In this document: positions 10,133 through 16,924 of the stretch, piece after piece
Layout: each line of letters starts with the position of its first letter
How positions within the stretch are numbered: position 1 is the stretch's first letter
Assembly (NCBI GenBank): GCA_046329195.1
Contig: JAXLVB010000001.1
Location: forward strand, 2,170,001-2,234,000
Length of the DNA stretch: 64,000 nt
Direction of reading: 5' to 3'
Source of the DNA: JAXLVB01 sp046329195
GTDB taxonomy: Bacteria; Bacteroidota; Bacteroidia; Cytophagales; Spirosomataceae
Notes under the pieces: model-generated
Seen by the model: the letters and a program-made list of their open reading frames with translations, nothing else
What the model was told of the DNA's origin: nothing
The model's database searches: none
Made by a program: the position numbers and the translations under genes

Positions 10133-11044
10133 TCAATCAATCTCTCGTTCTTTCTTTTTCTTGCGATGCAGCCATTTTTCGTACACCATCTGGATAATCC
10201 CATCCTTTAGTCCCAAATCAGGCACCAGCATGGTCTTGGCACCTGCCCAACGCATAGCCGACAGATAAATTTCAGAGGCTGGCACAATCACATCAGCACG
10301 GTCGGGGTTGAGTTTTAGTTTGTGGATACGGTCTTTCAGGCTAAACGTAGCAATATAATCGTGTAGTCGTTGAAGTTCGTCCAACGAAATACTCGTGTCT
10401 GTAAGTTTGTTGGGCGATAAGTTGAACAACTTGTTGATATTCCCCCCTGTACCTACCGCAATCACGTTGGCATGACGAGGGTCAATGTGGTCTTCTACCC
10501 AACGACGCATTTTTTCCCAATCCCCCTTGATTTCTTTGCCTTCCAGCAAACGCACCGAACCAATCTTAAACGACCGTGAAGCTACTTTCATGCGCTCTAC
10601 ATACAGGTTGAGCTCAGTACTACCGCCTCCCACATCCACGTGAAGATAATTATGATTGTCGTGAAGGGCCTGTACGACCACATTGTTGATTAGTTCAGCC
10701 TCTTTAGCGCCCTCAATGATTTGGATTTTCATGCCCAACTGACCGTGGATGCGGGTCACAATGTCGGACGTATTACGAGACTCTCGCATGGCCGAAGTGG
10801 CACAAATCATATAATCCTCTACCTCGTGCAGTTCCATCAGGAGCCGAAACGAATACAGCATCTTGTAAATGCGTACTTCGCCTTCGGGGCTGATTTCGCC
10901 CGTATTGAACACATCCATCCCCAACCGAAGCGGGAACCGTACGTATTCTACCTTCTTGAATGACACGTTGCCGTCGTCTTCCAAAACTTTCGATATTTGT
11001 AACCGTGCGGCGTTTGAGCCAATATCTATTGCACCTAATTTCAT
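10133..11044 (-). CDS. ppx: Ppx/GppA family phosphatase (exopolyphosphatase-like)
   Basis: Members of this ASKHA-fold family hydrolyse polyphosphate or the guanosine pentaphosphate alarmone in the cytoplasm. The first phosphate-binding motif GAIDIGSNAARLQI lies at residues 4-17 and the second, DVGGGSTEL, near residue 133. At about 303 residues it is the short form holding only the two-lobed Ppx/GppA core without the C-terminal HD-like domains of E. coli Ppx. I start it at 11044 (MKLGAIDIG), not at the in-frame ATG at 11062, because a TACCTTTG promoter box lies between them (11050-11057). Whether the substrate is polyP or pppGpp cannot be told from sequence alone. Confidence 0.85.
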   Translation of the reverse strand: MKLGAIDIGSNAARLQISKVLEDDGNVSFKKVEYVRFPLRLGMDVFNTGEISPEGEVRIYKMLYSFRLLMELHEVEDYMICATSAMRESRNTSDIVTRIHGQLGMKIQIIEGAKEAELINNVVVQALHDNHNYLHVDVGGGSTELNLYVERMKVASRSFKIGSVRLLEGKEIKGDWEKMRRWVEDHIDPRHANVIAVGTGGNINKLFNLSPNKLTDTSISLDELQRLHDYIATFSLKDRIHKLKLNPDRADVIVPASEIYLSAMRWAGAKTMLVPDLGLKDGIIQMVYEKWLHRKKKKEREID

Positions 11045-11049
11045 ACCTT

Positions 11050-11057
11050 CAAAGGTA
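11050..11057 (-). promoter_or_regulatory. Putative -7 box (TACCTTTG) of ppx
   Basis: Read on the minus strand this is an exact match to the Bacteroidota TAnnTTTG -7 element. Only five bases separate it from the ATG at 11044, so the mRNA would be leaderless or nearly so. A clear -33 TTTG partner is not evident. Confidence 0.45.
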
Positions 11058-11282
11058 CACAAGTAATTTGTGATTTAGAAAATCTATTGGCACGAATAAC
11101 GGGTACTTTTTATCATTACTTGGTATTTGGTAAGGGTTTCTATTAGTAGATTTTGTTGCTTTATTCTGGAAAATAGTTGTTATTATAAGGCAGCAAAACG
11201 GATTTCAAAACTGCAATAACGATAGTTTGAGATACGAATAGCCTGAATACCAGAATGATTTTTGATGTTAGAGATAGCCACA

Positions 11283-11320
11283 AAAAACCCCTCAAAATAG
11301 CATGATTTTGAGGGGTTTTT
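11283..11320 (-). terminator. Terminator downstream of msrA
   Basis: Perfect 16-bp stem (arms 11283-11298 and 11305-11320, core CCCCTC/GAGGGG) with loop agcatg, 12 nt past the msrA stop codon. On the minus strand the second arm ends in a T run. The rest of the 287-bp gap up to ppx contains no visible gene. Confidence 0.85.
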
Positions 11321-11331
11321 GCTTTAGGATA

Positions 11332-12003
11332 CTACAATCCTTTCTTTATTTTATCTTTAAACACCTTCTCAAACTTATCCAACTTTGGGCGAATCACTAC
11401 TTGGCAGTAGGGATAGGTTTCGTTGTCGTTATAGAAATTTTGGTGATAGTCTTCGGCTTTATAGAAAGCACTAAATGGCACAATCTCCGTCACAATCGGA
11501 TTGTTGTAGGCTCCCGATTCGTTGAGTTTTTTCTTGTACTCTTCGGCAAGGCGTTTTTGGTCGTCGTTATGATAAAACACCGCCGAGCGATATTGCGTAC
11601 CCACGTCGGCGCCCTGCCGATTCAGTGTGGTGGGGTCGTGGGTTTTCCAAAATACTTCTAGCAGTTCAACGAACGAGATTTTCTTGGGGTCGTAGGTAAT
11701 CTGAGATACCTCGGCATGGCCTGTGGTACCGGTACAAACCTCTTTGTAGCTAGGATTTTTGACAGAGCCACCCGAGTAGCCAGATTCTACTTTTACTACG
11801 CCGTTGAGGCGCTGAAACACAGCTTCTACGCACCAGAAACACCCTGCGCCAAACGTGGCGACTTCAAGGCCCTTCTCCTGTAGAGCTCTCACTTCGGAAT
11901 CAGTCATGGTTTTTGTTGGTTTTTCACGAGCTGGCGACGCACACGATACAAAGGCGCTCAAGGCCAGCAAGCTTACGAAAGTTTGTCGGATTAACGTTTT
12001 CAT
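11332..12003 (-). CDS. msrA: Peptide-methionine (S)-S-oxide reductase MsrA, lipoprotein form
   Basis: MsrA reduces methionine-S-sulfoxide in proteins using a catalytic cysteine. The active-site motif GCFWC is present about 55 residues in, followed by family motifs GYSGG, YKEVCTGTTGHAE and HDPTTLNRQGADVGTQYRS. I start it at the ATG at 12003, giving 223 residues with a hydrophobic leader and the lipobox-like AFVSC, so the enzyme is probably a periplasm-facing lipoprotein protecting envelope proteins; the longer frame to 12105 adds an unlikely 34-residue extension running into the divergent gene. No MsrB partner is nearby. A TATGTTTG box upstream fits its promoter. Confidence 0.92.
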   Translation of the reverse strand: MKTLIRQTFVSLLALSAFVSCASPAREKPTKTMTDSEVRALQEKGLEVATFGAGCFWCVEAVFQRLNGVVKVESGYSGGSVKNPSYKEVCTGTTGHAEVSQITYDPKKISFVELLEVFWKTHDPTTLNRQGADVGTQYRSAVFYHNDDQKRLAEEYKKKLNESGAYNNPIVTEIVPFSAFYKAEDYHQNFYNDNETYPYCQVVIRPKLDKFEKVFKDKIKKGL

Positions 12004-12029
12004 GGTTAGTAAACAAATAAAAGATGTAG

Positions 12030-12037
12030 TAAGTTTG
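12030..12037 (+). promoter_or_regulatory. Putative -7 box (TAAGTTTG) of the PAP2-like gene
   Basis: Exact TAnnTTTG match on the plus strand, about 62 bases before the ATG at 12100. It overlaps the leader of divergent msrA. Spacing to any -33 TTTG is not convincing, hence the low confidence. Confidence 0.3.
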
Positions 12038-12049
12038 CGGTTCTTTTTA

Positions 12050-12057
12050 CAAACATA
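12050..12057 (-). promoter_or_regulatory. Putative -7 box (TATGTTTG) of msrA
   Basis: Exact TAnnTTTG match on the minus strand, 46 bases upstream of the msrA start. It lies back to back with a plus-strand box at 12030-12037, so the two divergent genes may share a compact control region. No convincing -33 element was found. Confidence 0.35.
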
Positions 12058-12099
12058 CAAGGCAACCGTCAGATAGATTGTCGTGTTGCCGACACTTCT

Positions 12100-12738
12100 A
12101 TGCAAACAATGTTATCGAAAGATACGAAATGGATATGGCAGACGGTTTGGCAAGATACACACTTTCGTCGTAAATTATTGATAGGCTGGGGATTAGTGTT
12201 AATTATTTTAGCCTTAATGCCCATTTATTTCCCATTTATTCAGAGCCGACAAGGTTACTTGTTAAACGACGTTGTGCTGGAGCAATTGCCCAAAACGGAT
12301 GTTTCACTTCCTGTTTTTTTGTTGATTTGGGGGGCTGGATTACTCATTTTGGTACGTTCTATTGCCCACCCTGCGCTGATGGTTCGGTTTTTATGGGCCT
12401 ATGCTATCGTAACTATTTTCAGGGCACTTACCATCTATTTTATTCCACTGGAGCCACCTGTAGGCTGGGTTTCACTCCAAGACCCACTCACTAACTTCTT
12501 TTATGGCAAGGCCGAATACGTCACCAAAGACCTGTTCTTTTCGGGGCATACCTCTACGGTGGTACTTATTTACTTTGTATTAGAGCGTCGCTTAGACAAG
12601 CTATTAACCTTGCTGGCAAGCATTGCTGTTGGCGTTTTGTTAGCTGTCCAGCATATCCATTATACCATAGACATTGTGGCGGCACCCATCGGCACTTATG
12701 TGGCATATCTGCTGGGAAAACGTCTCGCTGCAGTTTGA
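12100..12738 (+). CDS. PAP2/sphingomyelin-synthase-like membrane phosphatase
   Basis: This 212-residue integral membrane protein has about six hydrophobic segments. The lipid phosphatase/phosphotransferase signature is present: FSGHTS near residues 147-152 and HIHYTIDIV near 185-193, the spacing and HxxxD pattern of PAP2_C (SMS-like) proteins. Family members dephosphorylate lipid phosphates or move phospho-headgroups onto ceramide or diacylglycerol at the membrane. Bacteroidota make sphingolipids, so a role in sphingolipid headgroup handling is possible but is inference. The gene stands alone, divergent from msrA. Its start is at 12100 or 12109 (both ATG). Confidence 0.75.
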   Translation: MQTMLSKDTKWIWQTVWQDTHFRRKLLIGWGLVLIILALMPIYFPFIQSRQGYLLNDVVLEQLPKTDVSLPVFLLIWGAGLLILVRSIAHPALMVRFLWAYAIVTIFRALTIYFIPLEPPVGWVSLQDPLTNFFYGKAEYVTKDLFFSGHTSTVVLIYFVLERRLDKLLTLLASIAVGVLLAVQHIHYTIDIVAAPIGTYVAYLLGKRLAAV

Positions 12739-13102
12739 GATTAATTCCAAAACTAACATCTATCATCGTATAGAGTGCGTCAGGTCATTGTTTTTATGTC
12801 AGAATCCGAAAGGTCTGTAAATCAACAAAATAGAGCAAAGAGCTTGATAATTGATATAAAATAATGGAGAAAAAATTAGACAATGGCAATAATTTGAAAT
12901 AGATTCGAGAGCCATCTCGAAAAAAACATACCGATTTTTGAAAAAAAATACGGTTTTTTCGTTTTCATTTTGTTACTTTGCAAGTCTGTTTGGTACACGA
13001 GCAAACTTTGAATATTATAAAAACAACCTTTGCCAACGCTTTGAAAATCAGGAGCTTAGCTGAAAGGTTTATTAAAAAATTCAAGTTACCACAAGCGACA
13101 TC
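12739..13102. other. 364-bp A+T-rich gap with possible PhyH-gene leader
   Basis: No gene is visible. A near -7 box, TACTTTG, lies at 12974-12980 (one base shorter than TAnnTTTG). Downstream, a 7-bp inverted repeat AACCTTT (13025-13031) / AAAGGTT (13063-13069) would form a stem-loop in the dioxygenase leader. There is no recognisable terminator after the PAP2-like gene. Confidence 0.4.
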
Positions 13103-13918
13103 ATGAGAGAATTTAATTATCCGCAGTTCACCCTCGGCGAAAAACTCACCAGCGAACAGTTAGCCTTCTTCCAAAAACACGGGGTGATTCACTTCAAAAA
13201 GTTCATTCCACGAGATGTTGTAAATCTATTCATTTCTGAAATCCAACGTATTGAAAAACAGTGGTTGGAGCAGGGTATAGACAAAATCAAAGGGATTCCG
13301 CTCAAATTCGGTCAAGATGAGAACGGAAACAAAATGATACAGCGTTTTGCGTTTACGAACCAGTACAGCGACGTACTGCACGAGTTTTTGCAAGACCCAC
13401 GCCTAAAAGCACTCGTCGAACTATTGTATCCTTACGAAGGACGCCTTGGCGAAACCGAGAAAGATGGATTAGTAGTAAATCACTACGTGCATACACCCGA
13501 AAGTAAGTTTTCGCAAATGGGCTGGCATACCGATAGCCCACGTGACTTATTTCTTGGTCAGCGTATCATGCCAATGCTTAACGTAGGCGTTCACCTTGAC
13601 GACTGCCCCAAGTCAAACGGTGGCCTGCGAGTATTGCCAGGAACACATACGCAAGGCGTACTCAAAATGCTTTTCCGTAAGAAACAGTTTATTGACCACA
13701 ACCCAGACCCCAAAGAAATCGGGTTTGATATTGAAGCCGGAGATCTTACCGTACACGATGGCCGTTTGTGGCACCGTGTACAACAGTCGCCTTCGTATGG
13801 TGAAAAGAGCCGCCGTCGGGTTATGTATGTGCCTATTGTAACAGGTAAGTACATGCCCAAAACCGAAAATAGCAAAACTCCTTTCTATCATCGTTTTGCG
13901 AGCAAAGTGCAGAACTAA
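13103..13918 (+). CDS. Phytanoyl-CoA dioxygenase (PhyH) family Fe(II)/2-oxoglutarate oxygenase
   Basis: The 271-residue protein shows the facial-triad motif HxD in GWHTDSP near residues 141-145 and the distal histidine region HDGRLWHRV near 218-225, followed by an arginine-rich strand (SRRRVMYVP) suited to 2-oxoglutarate binding. PhyH-family enzymes hydroxylate small metabolites or lipids with Fe(II), O2 and 2-oxoglutarate; the substrate cannot be read from sequence. It is not clearly in an operon: a 360-bp gap precedes it and a hairpin follows it. The family call is firm, the substrate unknown. Confidence 0.85.
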   Translation: MREFNYPQFTLGEKLTSEQLAFFQKHGVIHFKKFIPRDVVNLFISEIQRIEKQWLEQGIDKIKGIPLKFGQDENGNKMIQRFAFTNQYSDVLHEFLQDPRLKALVELLYPYEGRLGETEKDGLVVNHYVHTPESKFSQMGWHTDSPRDLFLGQRIMPMLNVGVHLDDCPKSNGGLRVLPGTHTQGVLKMLFRKKQFIDHNPDPKEIGFDIEAGDLTVHDGRLWHRVQQSPSYGEKSRRRVMYVPIVTGKYMPKTENSKTPFYHRFASKVQN

Positions 13919-13942
13919 GATTTTTATGACGCTGTCATTCAT

Positions 13943-13970
13943 AAACCCCGACTTTATGGTTGGGGTTTTT
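13943..13970 (+). terminator. Terminator after the PhyH gene
   Basis: Inverted repeat AAACCCC / GGGGTTT with a T5 run, starting 25 nt after the stop codon. The stem is only 7 bp with a 12-nt loop, so it is weaker than others in the window. Confidence 0.65.
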
Positions 13971-14033
13971 AATTTAAAATCCTTCATAAATCATGGGTGA
14001 AAGCTCCGTGTTTTGCCCAAAATATAAGAACCT

Positions 14034-14813
14034 ATGTCATTTGCGTTAATTACAGGAGCCAGTAAGGGAATTGGCAAAGCCATTGCCGAAGAATTAGCGA
14101 AGCATAACTATAGTGTACTGTTGGTGGCTCGTTCCGAGTCGCTCTTGCGTCAGCTTGCCCAAGATATATCAACATCGTATGGCGTTACGGCCGATTACCT
14201 GGCACTAAACCTCTCGGATCACGACGCCGCTCAGCAAGTAAAAAACTGGTGCGACCAGAAAGGCTACACAGTAACCGTGTTGGTCAATAATGCGGGCTAT
14301 GGTTTGAGTGGCGAATTTGATGCTAACTCGCTCGATGCCAATAATGACATGATGCGCCTGAACATGCTTACATTGGCGAATCTATGTCAGGTATTTTTGC
14401 CTATGCTAAAGCAACAGCCCAAAGCGTATATTCTGAACATTGCCAGCTCTACAGCCTACCAAGCGTTGCCTTTGATGAGCGTGTATGCTGCTACCAAAGT
14501 GTTTGTACTGAATTTTAGTCGAGCACTACGGTATGAACTCCGTAAGAGCAGTGTTTCGGTGACGGTGGTTAGCCCAGGAGCTACAGCTACCGACTTCAAC
14601 GACAGAGCAAACATTGGTCAAAAAGCACGCAAGGCTGCCGAAAAGGTTTCGATGACACCGCAGTCGGTGGCCAAGATAGCCGTAGAGGCATTGTTTGCTG
14701 GTCAAACCGAAGTGGTACCAGGCTTGGTCAATAAAGTCGGTAAGTTTTTTGCATGGCTTCTACCTGCCTCGCTGGTAGAAGGGGTAGCTTCTGGAATTTA
14801 TGAAGATAAATAA
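14034..14813 (+). CDS. Short-chain dehydrogenase/reductase (SDR)
   Basis: A classical 259-residue SDR using NAD(P)H. The cofactor motif TGASKGIGKA is at residues 7-16, NNAGYG near 89-94, the catalytic serine in NIASS near 137-141 and the YxxxK pair in YAATK near 151-155. PGATATDF after the active site is typical of this DltE-like branch. The hydrophobic C-terminal stretch (FFAWLLPASLV) may associate with membrane. Substrate is unknown. It is a single gene bounded by terminators on both sides. Confidence 0.88.
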   Translation: MSFALITGASKGIGKAIAEELAKHNYSVLLVARSESLLRQLAQDISTSYGVTADYLALNLSDHDAAQQVKNWCDQKGYTVTVLVNNAGYGLSGEFDANSLDANNDMMRLNMLTLANLCQVFLPMLKQQPKAYILNIASSTAYQALPLMSVYAATKVFVLNFSRALRYELRKSSVSVTVVSPGATATDFNDRANIGQKARKAAEKVSMTPQSVAKIAVEALFAGQTEVVPGLVNKVGKFFAWLLPASLVEGVASGIYEDK

Positions 14814-14900
14814 AGAGGCGAGCGAACTTGAAAGCGATAATGGTTTGATTATCAGGTGATTGATTTGATAGGTTTAAGCGTATTTTACGGTGTTTAGCCA

Positions 14901-14933
14901 AAAAAGCCGTAGCTGATCAGGCTACGGCTTTTT
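14901..14933. terminator. Bidirectional terminator between the SDR gene and the secreted small protein gene
   Basis: Perfect 13-bp stem aaaaagccgtagc / gctacggcttttt (arms 14901-14913, 14921-14933) with loop tgatcag. It lies between two convergent genes and has A and T runs suited to both directions. Confidence 0.88.
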
Positions 14934-14950
14934 CTTTAAAGTGATTTACA

Positions 14951-15328
14951 CTACTTGAAGCTCATGATTCGCTCGGGAACAGTATATTTGGTAGAGATGA
15001 CAACCTCTTTGGTGATTTCTTCTTTACCATCTGTAATTTGCAAATAGTATTTGCCATCGGCTACTTCGTGCAAGTCAAACTTGATGATTTGCTGTTTCTG
15101 CTTTTTGCCTACATGGCCAGTGGAGAGTACATTCCCATAAGCGTCTTTCAAGAGGACGGCAATTGAGCTTGTCCCGATGTTTTCGATGGTTACATTTACT
15201 TTGCTGTTGGTGGTAGAAACAACAGCTGCTTTGAATGAAGCCGGGTCGGCAGCGTAAGTGTTGAGTGTAGCTGTGCCCAAAAGCGCAGCACCCAACAGGG
15301 TTCTGAAGGTTGATTTTAAATAATTCAT
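14951..15328 (-). CDS. Small secreted beta-sandwich protein resembling a lone T9SS-type C-terminal domain
   Basis: From the ATG at 15328 this is a 125-residue protein with a signal peptide ending near NTYA-ADP. The mature part is essentially one small beta-sandwich: VNVTIENIGTSSIAVLLKD, GNVLS, FDLHEVADGKYYLQITDG, then KEVVIS. That pattern resembles the Por-type C-terminal sorting domain or DUF3244-like folds, but without any cargo in front. I do not recognise a specific family member. The in-frame start at 15406 would put 26 extra residues ahead of the signal peptide and is less likely. The neighbouring AraC gene on the same strand could regulate it, but that is only positional. Confidence 0.65.
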   Translation of the reverse strand: MNYLKSTFRTLLGAALLGTATLNTYAADPASFKAAVVSTTNSKVNVTIENIGTSSIAVLLKDAYGNVLSTGHVGKKQKQQIIKFDLHEVADGKYYLQITDGKEEITKEVVISTKYTVPERIMSFK

Positions 15329-15375
15329 GGCTTTTAAAAATAAAGTTGAGTAATTGTTTTGTCTGTTAGACGGTT

Positions 15376-15403
15376 CAAAGTTGACAGAAGTTACACTATC
15401 AAA
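15376..15403 (-). promoter_or_regulatory. Candidate promoter of the small secreted protein gene
   Basis: On the minus strand a TTTG (15400-15403) is followed after 16 bases by CAACTTTG (15376-15383), one mismatch from TAnnTTTG. The spacing is slightly shorter than the usual 19-21. The box lies about 48 bases upstream of the start. Confidence 0.3.
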
Positions 15404-15491
15404 CAATTGGTTTTCGATGAAGGCCTGTTTTTGCCTTTTGAACCCGTTATTTTGCTCAACGAACGGCTTTAGGTAATTTTTTCATGCTTTG

Positions 15492-16346
15492 CTAAACGTA
15501 ATTAGATAGCTCTTTTCGGAAAGCAGAAGGGCTTTTGCCTTTGAAAGATTTGAAGGTTTTGTTAAAATGCGAAAGGTTATTAAAGCCCGTATCGTAACAA
15601 ATGTCGGCAATAGGAATTGGAGTGGCCAGTAGCTTGCATGCAAGACCAATGCGGTATTGATTGACAAACTCCGTAAAAGTCAAGTGCATAATTTTTTTGA
15701 AGTAATTACAAAAAGCGGGTATGGTCAGGTGTGCTACCTCGGTGGCTACTTCGTGGAGATTAACCGGTTTTCGATAGTTTTGTTCTACATATTCATAAAT
15801 TCGATTGATACGCTGTTCGTCCTTGTGACCAAACTCAAATCGTGTTTCGCTGGAATTGAGCAAGGTAAATTCGTTGGATTTGGCCAGTAGCTGAAAAACC
15901 TGAAGAAGGGCGAGCAAGCGCTCAAAATGCGTTAATTTGACCAATCGGCGGAGCTTCTCGGTAACAGCCTTCTTGGTTTGGCCATGAAACAAAATACCCT
16001 GTTGTGATCGCTCAAAAAGGCGACGCACATCAGATAGCTCTGGGGACAGCATAAACGATTCGCCTAAAAAATGGATCGGTAGCTGGATCACAATCTCCTC
16101 GTGTTCGCCAACGGCATGATGACCGAATCCAGAATGAGGAAGTTCAGGGCCAATAAATACCAAATCACCATCTTCAAACTGGCTGATGTGGCTTCCTACG
16201 TGGCGTTGTCCCTGCCCACCCCGCACACACACAATTTCATACTCTGGGTGATAGTGCCAAAAAAAGCGATCTGTGCCTTCCTTTAGATGGAGTACTTTAA
16301 AAGAACTGCCTTCATCGGGTTGAATTTTTTCGTAAGATACTTTCAT
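15492..16346 (-). CDS. AraC family transcriptional regulator with cupin sensor domain
   Basis: The 284-residue protein has an N-terminal cupin-like ligand domain (HYHPEYEIVCVRGGQG, residues about 31-46, and GDLVFIGPELPHSG near 60-73) and a C-terminal AraC/XylS double helix-turn-helix from about 180, with the family signature region SHFNKTFKSFKGKSPSAFRK. Such regulators usually control sugar or aromatic metabolism genes. Its target is not evident; it diverges from the SNF2 helicase gene and lies upstream of the small secreted protein gene on the same strand. The product is cytoplasmic and DNA-binding. Confidence 0.9.
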   Translation of the reverse strand: MKVSYEKIQPDEGSSFKVLHLKEGTDRFFWHYHPEYEIVCVRGGQGQRHVGSHISQFEDGDLVFIGPELPHSGFGHHAVGEHEEIVIQLPIHFLGESFMLSPELSDVRRLFERSQQGILFHGQTKKAVTEKLRRLVKLTHFERLLALLQVFQLLAKSNEFTLLNSSETRFEFGHKDEQRINRIYEYVEQNYRKPVNLHEVATEVAHLTIPAFCNYFKKIMHLTFTEFVNQYRIGLACKLLATPIPIADICYDTGFNNLSHFNKTFKSFKGKSPSAFRKELSNYV

Positions 16347-16489
16347 GTCAATAATTTGTCGGAAGTATTATTGTATCACTTTAATACAACTGTATTTATG
16401 AATAATGACCTAAAGTTAGAGTTAATTTTATTAATAAAGCATAAATTTATAGTAATAAAGTAGTAGTTTATTGTTGGTAAACAGTCCAA

Positions 16490-16584
16490 ATTTGTAAAAA
16501 AATGGATAAAAGGTTTCTTGATATTCAAAGGTCCTTTTCTAATAACCTATGATGAAAAAGCGGGGCGCTTCTCCCGCTTTTTTT
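16490..16584 (+). ncRNA. Candidate small RNA ending at an orphan terminator
   Basis: The only support is a well-formed terminator with a T7 tract on the plus strand inside a divergent intergenic region, preceded by a short A+T-rich segment with self-complementary AAAAGG/CCTTTT. The 5' end is a guess: CAAATTTG at 16487-16494 is one mismatch from a -7 box. It could also be a relic terminator of a lost gene. Confidence 0.3.
16555..16584 (+). terminator. Orphan rho-independent terminator
   Basis: Stem aaaaagcggg / cccgcttttt (10 bp, arms 16555-16564 and 16573-16582), loop gcgcttct, followed by T7 in all on the plus strand. No annotated gene reads into it. Confidence 0.8.
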
Positions 16585-16924
16585 ATGGCCTTACTTACGC
16601 CCTTGCCTCGGCGAAAGTATGGAATTTCCATAATCTTACTTTCTTAGTTCCTTGATTTTTTGATTTTGCATTGAGGTGGTTCAATAAATTGCCTTAAAAA
16701 TCACAACACCTCTTGACATTATTGTTTGAATACGCTTAATTTCCAGTTATTTCAGCTATACTAAATTGCGCAACGCAAGAAAGTACGAACGTTTTGGCGA
16801 TTAGTATTCTGAAAATCAGCGAACTAAAAGCAATTACGTCTTCATCAAGCTATCTCGTTTTGAATTATCCGCTACTGTTTGAATAGTTTGGCTTTGTCAC
16901 CTAAAACCAAACGCCTTGATTATT

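Larger units (their letters stand above)
16347..16924. other. 578-bp divergent intergenic region with an orphan terminator
   Basis: Both flanking genes (AraC regulator to the left, SNF2 helicase to the right) are transcribed away from this region, so neither explains the hairpin at 16555-16584 in its middle. No ORF of note is visible. The DNA left of the hairpin is strongly A+T rich. Inverted segments AAAAGG and CCTTTT near 16508-16537 lie just before the hairpin and could belong to a short RNA. Confidence 0.6.

Noticed and set aside
118..13031. 15-mer ataaaaacaaccttt shared by the adhesin leader (118-132) and the PhyH leader (13017-13031)
   Set aside because: One A-rich 15-mer match is expected by chance in 64 kb; no flanking similarity supports a shared site.
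16916..16924. TTG start for the SNF2 helicase
   Set aside because: An ATG three codons later (16925) is available and no ribosome binding site favours the TTG.
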